From MED660 sp002691025 (GTDB lineage: Bacteria; Myxococcota_A; UBA9160; UBA4427), in NCBI GenBank assembly GCA_002170485.2, contig NHDZ02000088.1, forward strand, positions 1 through 10,294: a stretch of DNA of 10,294 nt, given 5' to 3'. The number at the start of each line of letters is the position of its first letter. Position 1 is the stretch's first letter. A program made the translations under genes and the position numbers. Positions 6,642-10,294 of the stretch are shown piece after piece. The notes beneath the pieces are model-generated. The model searched no databases. It had not been told where the DNA came from and saw nothing but the letters and a program-made list of their open reading frames with translations.

Positions 6642-7826
6642 GTGCATAAACGATACACACACCGGCCGCCCTTCCCTCTTCCCATCAAGCTGATCTTCCT
6701 GACGGCCGTCGCACTGGCGTCCAACCTGACATCGTGTGCGCAAACGCCCACGCTGGACGCCTTTCAACCCCGTCTGGCGAGACCTCAGCCCGGTGATCAG
6801 GTCGTGGCGCAGGATGTCATCATCATCGCCGATGCTTCGGGCTCCATGGACCGTAACGAAGTCTTTCCCAGACAAAGAGCCTTCTTGCAGTCCTTTGTGG
6901 CGGGAATGCCACCCGGCACCTACCAAGTAGCCTTCCGGGTCCTGGGAGGCCGCGAAGCCGAGCAACGACCTCTCAAGGCGTTCGATCGGTTCGACCTGGC
7001 CCGACGAGTGCGCTCCTTCAAGTGGACAGGTCGGGAGACCCCCCTGGCCGGCATCCTTCTTGAGTATGCCCAGAACGCGCCTCCGGAAAGTCGGGTCACT
7101 CGCTTCGTCATCTTCTCGGATGGAGTCCCCACACGCTATGGCCGCTATATCGGCCCCGACGAAACCCTGGCCGCGGCGCGTACGCTCGTCGACGTCACGG
7201 GACCGGACCTGTGCATCGACACCATTCGACTGGGAGATGACCCACGTGGACCCGAATTGCTTCGAACGCTCTCGTCCCTGACTCCCTGCGGCAACTATCA
7301 TGAATTGGACACACTGGAGAATGCCAACGCACTCTACGCATTCCAGCAATCCATCTTCAATGGCCCCAAGCCCCCGCCTGCGCCACCCAAGGCCCGTCGT
7401 ATCATCGATCTCGACGAAGACGGGGTAGACGATCGTTTTGACCGCTGTCCCAAGACCCCCCGCGGCGCCGATGTGGACGCGCGAGGCTGCTGGGTCATTG
7501 TCGATACCGTATTCGCCAACAATCGCGCCCAGATCCGCCCAGACCAGAGGGGCTCGCTCGACCGAGCCATCCTGATTCTCCGGGCCAACCCCACGCTCCT
7601 CATCCGACTCGATGGGCATACCGACGACACCGGCCAAGCGGCCTACAATCTGACACTGGCCCAAAGGAGAGCCGAGTCGGTTCGCGACTACATCGTGGCC
7701 CAGGGGATCAATCCAGAGCGCCTGACCGTGCGCAGCTTTGGAGCCAACCGACCCATCGCCCCCAACGACACGCAAGCCGGCCGTTCCGCGAATCGCAGGG
7801 TCGAACTTTCCATCCTCGATGATTGA
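6642..7826 (+). CDS. Outer-membrane lipoprotein with VWA, TSP3-like and OmpA domains
   Basis: This 394-residue protein has a clear lipoprotein signal: basic start, hydrophobic core (15-27) and lipobox LTSC (29-32) with Cys32. A von Willebrand factor A domain (about 57-240) follows, with a metal-binding MIDAS site: DASGS (64-68), a candidate Thr133 and Asp160 in FSDG. A proline-rich linker PKPPPAPPK (242-250) leads to one TSP3-like calcium motif, DLDEDGVDDRFDRCPKTPRG (256-275). The OmpA C-terminal domain (about 285-394) has GHTDDTGQAAYN and QRRAESV; Asp328 and Arg343 are the expected diaminopimelate contacts. The protein should sit in the outer membrane, grip peptidoglycan and present a metal-dependent binding domain to an unknown partner. 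GTG 6642 is the first possible start after an in-frame stop at 6630-6632, although no strong Shine-Dalgarno precedes it. Confidence 0.9.
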   Translation: MHKRYTHRPPFPLPIKLIFLTAVALASNLTSCAQTPTLDAFQPRLARPQPGDQVVAQDVIIIADASGSMDRNEVFPRQRAFLQSFVAGMPPGTYQVAFRVLGGREAEQRPLKAFDRFDLARRVRSFKWTGRETPLAGILLEYAQNAPPESRVTRFVIFSDGVPTRYGRYIGPDETLAAARTLVDVTGPDLCIDTIRLGDDPRGPELLRTLSSLTPCGNYHELDTLENANALYAFQQSIFNGPKPPPAPPKARRIIDLDEDGVDDRFDRCPKTPRGADVDARGCWVIVDTVFANNRAQIRPDQRGSLDRAILILRANPTLLIRLDGHTDDTGQAAYNLTLAQRRAESVRDYIVAQGINPERLTVRSFGANRPIAPNDTQAGRSANRRVELSILDD

Positions 7827-7832
7827 GCGAAG

Positions 7833-7871
7833 GAGCTGCGCCCAACCGATCCCGGCGCAAGACCGCAGCTC
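7833..7871. terminator. Hairpin between convergent genes, possible two-way terminator
   Basis: GAGCTGCG (7833-7840) and CGCAGCTC (7864-7871) form a perfect 8-bp stem around a 23-nt loop. Inside, TGCGCC (7837-7842) and GGCGCA (7854-7859) can form an alternative 6-bp hairpin that competes for the same bases. It begins 6 nt after the VWA-OmpA stop and ends 17 nt before the end of the opposing DUF4136 gene. There is no T-tract on either side, so efficiency is uncertain. Confidence 0.5.
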
Positions 7872-7888
7872 GAACCCACAGGCGCGGC

Positions 7889-9067
7889 CTAGTACTGAGC
7901 CAACACCTTGCGCACCGCCTTCTTGAGCTCGGCATCCGTTTCCTGCGCGATGGGAATGCCCTGGGTCGTATACCCGTGCCAAAGCAAGGCCCCTGTCTTC
8001 CGGTCCACGAAACTGATTCCCAGGGTTCCCTCCATGTAACCGCGGGGAGGCACCGAAACCGAGTCCATCTGCTGCCATTGCGAAAAGTAGTCGTTGTAGG
8101 TGAACGGAAGGACCATCGGACTCGCGCTGTACCACGCGGTGGTCTTCTGACCCAGATCGATGACGATCAGGAAATCGGCTTCTTTCCCAGGAAGAGACTC
8201 AAGCCCTTTTTCGGTCAAGGCATAGGTCACTTCACGCTGGACCTGCCGAAGCACGAAGACATTGGTCTTGACCGAACCCGGCTTCCCCTTCAACATCTTG
8301 GCCGGATCCTGGGCGAACGCGTAGCTCTTCATCTCGGAAAGATCACGAGAAGGGTCGTAGCCGAAGTCGGCTCCGTCTGAAGTGTTCCCCGGATGGTCGT
8401 CATGGGGTCGATACCCGGAGGCGGTTCCCAACTCACCGGCCGCAGCCGCATCATTGCCATTGGGTTGAGACACGACGGCGGCATCCTGAGCCTGGGCGGC
8501 CGCGAGTCGCGCTCGCTGAGCCTGGGCGGTCGGTTGAGCCGCAAAGGTCCCCGCCTCCACCACGGCCTGGGCTGAAGCCGAGAATGTGGCCTGGACCTTG
8601 AAATCAACTCCCCCATTCAGGCTCTGGATCAGCACATAGTGGACACCCGGCTGAACACGACTACTGACCACGAAAGGCGGCGTCCGGTTGTCGGCGTACT
8701 GGATGGCCAGTGTCTGCTCCCCCACGCCCTCCAGCACCACCCGAGCGATTCGCCCCGGAAGCGGCGCCTCGCTGGCCGCGCGCTTGACCGTGACGGTCAT
8801 CTCTCCACTCGAAGGAGCCACGATGCGATACCGAACCCGGCAGATGCCTCGGGCGCACTCCAGCTTGGCCGTTCGCAGTTTCCCCATGGGCAGATAGCGG
8901 ATGTCCATCTCGCTTTCAGCCAGGGGTTTGAGCGGCGGAGGCGGCGGCACGTACCCACCATACGCGCACCCGAACAAGCCGAGCCCCCACACGGACAACA
9001 CGCCAAGCAGAATCCAGGTTCTCGCTCCACCTCGTTGGGTGTGGCGCAGACGTCCCCTACCCGGCAT
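7889..9067 (-). CDS. DUF4136 lipoprotein with a PPC-like N-terminal domain
   Basis: From ATG 9067 the protein has 392 residues. The basic start (PGRGRLRHTQRGGAR) and hydrophobic core end in lipobox LFGC (31-34), then a proline run (about 41-46). Residues about 80-165 are beta-rich; GEMTVTVKR and a region near VQPGVHYVLIQS recall bacterial pre-peptidase C-terminal (PPC) domains, a weak match by eye. An Ala/Gln-rich linker (about 165-215, with AQAQRARLAAAQAQ) follows. The last 155 residues fit DUF4136: YDPSRDLSEMKSYAF, a KEADFLIVIDLG strand, GTLGISFVDRKTGALLWHG and a final ETDAELKKAVRKVL helix. DUF4136 proteins are lipoproteins of unknown function. AGAGGGG ends 9 nt before ATG 9067, favouring it over ATG 9157. 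It converges with the VWA-OmpA gene. Confidence 0.82.
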   Translation of the reverse strand: MPGRGRLRHTQRGGARTWILLGVLSVWGLGLFGCAYGGYVPPPPPLKPLAESEMDIRYLPMGKLRTAKLECARGICRVRYRIVAPSSGEMTVTVKRAASEAPLPGRIARVVLEGVGEQTLAIQYADNRTPPFVVSSRVQPGVHYVLIQSLNGGVDFKVQATFSASAQAVVEAGTFAAQPTAQAQRARLAAAQAQDAAVVSQPNGNDAAAAGELGTASGYRPHDDHPGNTSDGADFGYDPSRDLSEMKSYAFAQDPAKMLKGKPGSVKTNVFVLRQVQREVTYALTEKGLESLPGKEADFLIVIDLGQKTTAWYSASPMVLPFTYNDYFSQWQQMDSVSVPPRGYMEGTLGISFVDRKTGALLWHGYTTQGIPIAQETDAELKKAVRKVLAQY

Positions 9068-9076
9068 GTCTTCATT

Positions 9077-9082
9077 CCCCTC
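9077..9082 (-). promoter_or_regulatory. Shine-Dalgarno that picks the DUF4136 gene start
   Basis: Minus-strand GAGGGG (9082 down to 9077) lies 9 nt before ATG 9067. It places the start just before the basic n-region of the lipoprotein signal and rules against the longer reading from 9157. Confidence 0.6.
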
Positions 9083-9170
9083 TCGAGCACTTTTCGGTCT
9101 TGGACAAAAGAAACGATCCGGCGCCGAAATCAGGCCCCCGATCGAGAGATTCAGCATAGCCCCCTGACCA

Positions 9171-9198
9171 CCTGAGGGGAACGGAGTGCCCCCTCAGG
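9171..9198. repeat. Perfect 9-bp inverted repeat, operator or hairpin
   Basis: CCTGAGGGG (9171-9179) and CCCCTCAGG (9190-9198) are exact inverted copies around a 10-nt spacer. CCCCT (9161-9165) can instead pair with AGGGG (9175-9179), giving two mutually exclusive stems. It lies about 104 bp before ATG 9067, on the promoter side of the DUF4136 gene. It could be a dimeric regulator site or an RNA hairpin in a leader. Confidence 0.5.
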
Positions 9199-9445
9199 CC
9201 TCGGCCCACAGAGCGCGAAGCTCGTGAGACGGGGCTCAGAAGCGCTCATTCATGCGCAGTGGATGGGCAACCAGCGGTTAGATCCAGTCCGCATTCCCAA
9301 GGGAATTGTTTCTCCAATTTATTTGCCACAAAAGACCAAATCCCACCACTCATTCCTGAAAGCCGAATTCCTGGCTCGGTTGACCCCCGAACGCTGGCTG
9401 CGCGCAGGCGCCAAGGCTGCTCGACCGACCCGGAAAAAGGCGCGA

Positions 9446-10249
9446 ATGGGATGGGAATATATGCGTTCAATTTCAAGAGATTCAGTCCTCCATCACACAC
9501 TGGCTGAGTCCGGCCCCGCTGAACCCAGCGGGTCTGGGTTGCAGGCCGGACCGCAAGGCCGCGAAACCCGGAGCCAGAGCCCCAGCACTCGCCGGACCCT
9601 CATGGCATGGCTTCTGGTCACCCTGCTGCTGACCGGGGCCGGTACGGCCAACGCCTACACGCTCGCTGAGTTGATCGACGACCAAACCAGCTTTTCCTCA
9701 CTCAACCAGACGGTGACCTTCAGCGAGTTCACGCTCGACACCACGGGCATCGACCAGAGTTTTCTCGAACTCTACGAAGTCATTCCGAACCGCTTCGGAT
9801 TCTGGGTCTTCTCCCCCGACTACGGACCCACGGACCCCAGCGAGATCGGGTTTTCATATCAAGTCGAGGCGGCAGCCGGACTCAACATCAACGGACTCAC
9901 CCTCAGCATGACCCGGCTGGAAGAAGCCGATATGGACGCCACAGCGGACATGTGGGTCGAGAACATCTCGGGCGCTTTGCTGGCCGAACTCGATGTGGCC
10001 ATTCAGAATGGGACCGTGCCCGGCTGCAGCGCTCCTTGCACCGGCCGCTATGACTCCGATTGGACTGCCATCTCCGCCGCAAACAAGCTCCAGATCTCCG
10101 AATCCATTGGCAGCGGTGTGATTCCGCCCGCCGAGTGGAAGCTCAGTCAGAAGTTCTTCACCGAGCCTGTTCCCGAACCCTCGACGGCTTTGCTGCTCGG
10201 TCTCGGCCTTGCGGGCGTCGCCCTCAGGCGGCGCAGTCGCTTGCACTGA
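9446..10249 (+). CDS. PEP-CTERM sorting-signal exported protein
   Basis: The C-terminus is a textbook PEP-CTERM tail: VPEPSTALLLGLGLAGVALRR, that is the VPEPS motif, a hydrophobic helix and a basic end. Such proteins are exported by Sec and processed at the inner membrane by an exosortase, usually in bacteria that make extracellular polysaccharide. The Sec signal is RRTLMAWLLVTLLLTGAGTANA, with cleavage expected after ANA near 9655. The mature part of about 195 residues is acidic and probably beta-rich, with a Cys pair near CSAPC; I do not recognise a domain. No exosortase is in the window. The start is uncertain: ATG 9446 (267 aa) follows a weak GGAAAAAGG and leaves an n-region of about 50 residues, ATG 9461 is similar, ATG 9602 removes the basic n-region, and GTG 9224 gives 341 aa. 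The reading frame from 9602 on is secure. Confidence 0.85.
   Translation: MGWEYMRSISRDSVLHHTLAESGPAEPSGSGLQAGPQGRETRSQSPSTRRTLMAWLLVTLLLTGAGTANAYTLAELIDDQTSFSSLNQTVTFSEFTLDTTGIDQSFLELYEVIPNRFGFWVFSPDYGPTDPSEIGFSYQVEAAAGLNINGLTLSMTRLEEADMDATADMWVENISGALLAELDVAIQNGTVPGCSAPCTGRYDSDWTAISAANKLQISESIGSGVIPPAEWKLSQKFFTEPVPEPSTALLLGLGLAGVALRRRSRLH
9519..9544 (+). other. Strong hairpin at the 5' end of the PEP-CTERM gene
   Basis: AACCCAG (9522-9528) and CTGGGTT (9534-9540) form a perfect 7-bp stem with a 5-nt loop. Three more pairs (CTG 9519-9521 with CAG 9542-9544) extend it across one bulged G. It lies in the doubtful N-terminal part of the gene. If translation starts at 9602, it is a 5'-leader hairpin; otherwise it is inside the coding region. 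Confidence 0.4.
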
Positions 10250-10256
10250 CTCGGCG

Positions 10257-10280
10257 CCGGGGCCCTGAAACCGGCCCTGG
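10257..10280 (+). terminator. GC-rich hairpin after the PEP-CTERM gene
   Basis: CCGGGGCC (10257-10264) and GGCCCTGG (10273-10280) form an 8-bp stem, one pair being G-U, with an 8-nt loop, starting 7 nt after the TGA. The position fits transcription termination. The next 14 bases contain no T-tract and the window then ends. Confidence 0.5.
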
Positions 10281-10294
10281 ACACGACACAAAAA

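Larger units (their letters stand above)
9068..9445. other. Divergent intergenic region with palindrome and AT-rich patch
   Basis: This stretch of about 378 bp separates the DUF4136 gene from the most likely PEP-CTERM start. It holds a 9-bp palindrome (9171-9198) and a distinctly AT-rich patch around 9302-9350, the best candidate for a promoter zone. An in-frame GTG at 9224 would extend the PEP-CTERM frame through most of it, but the encoded residues look like neither a signal peptide nor a known domain. No clear -35/-10 pair was found. Confidence 0.45.

Noticed and set aside
6534..8135. 533-codon open frame on the minus strand
   Set aside because: It lies antisense to the VWA-OmpA gene, whose domains and catalytic residues are unmistakable. 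The frame shows no recognisable domain or signal and runs across the convergent gap into the next gene, so it is a high-GC shadow.
9313..9328. Near sigma-54 promoter on the minus strand (TGGCAAATAAATTGGA)
   Set aside because: The -24 GG is present and the spacing is right, but the essential -12 GC is GG, and it is about 245 bp before the DUF4136 start. Too weak to call.

Overview
The window looks like chromosomal DNA from a high-GC, Gram-negative (diderm) bacterium. It encodes several predicted outer-membrane lipoproteins, an OmpA-type peptidoglycan-binding protein, a type VI secretion TssJ-like lipoprotein, a PEP-CTERM exported protein, and a citrate synthase of the hexameric proteobacterial type. 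A deltaproteobacterial/Myxococcota-like or other proteobacterial source is plausible, but that is inference from protein types only. I see no rRNA, tRNA, insertion sequence, CRISPR array or phage gene.

Layout. 1-76: the last 24 codons of an upstream gene, overlapping the next gene by 8 nt. 69-1769 (+): an ArnT-like membrane glycosyltransferase. 1770-2078: a 309-bp gap rich in small inverted repeats. 2079-3365 (+): type II citrate synthase (gltA). It converges on a minus-strand run read in the order TssJ-like lipoprotein (6481-5963), SIMPL/DUF541 protein (5871-5104) and glucose-6-phosphate isomerase pgi (5107-3419). The last two overlap by GTGA, so they are probably translationally coupled. 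Divergent from the TssJ-like gene is a VWA/OmpA lipoprotein (6642-7826, +). It converges on a DUF4136 lipoprotein (9067-7889, -) with a hairpin between the two 3' ends. A divergent gap of up to about 380 bp, with a perfect 9-bp palindrome, separates that gene from a PEP-CTERM protein (about 9446-10249, +), which is followed by a GC-rich hairpin.

How the genes fit together. Citrate synthase and Pgi are housekeeping central-carbon enzymes. Between 5.1 and 10.25 kb nearly everything is envelope-targeted: three predicted lipoproteins (TssJ-like, VWA-OmpA, DUF4136), one exported SIMPL protein and one PEP-CTERM protein. The most notable point is a TssJ-like lipoprotein with no other T6SS gene in the window, back to back with a lipoprotein that carries its own VWA and peptidoglycan-binding domains. 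This may be a small envelope module, but nothing in the sequence proves the genes act together. Several start codons are GTG. I moved four starts inward from the longest possible ORF: gltA, the TssJ-like gene and the DUF4136 gene on Shine-Dalgarno placement, and the PEP-CTERM gene tentatively on weaker grounds.
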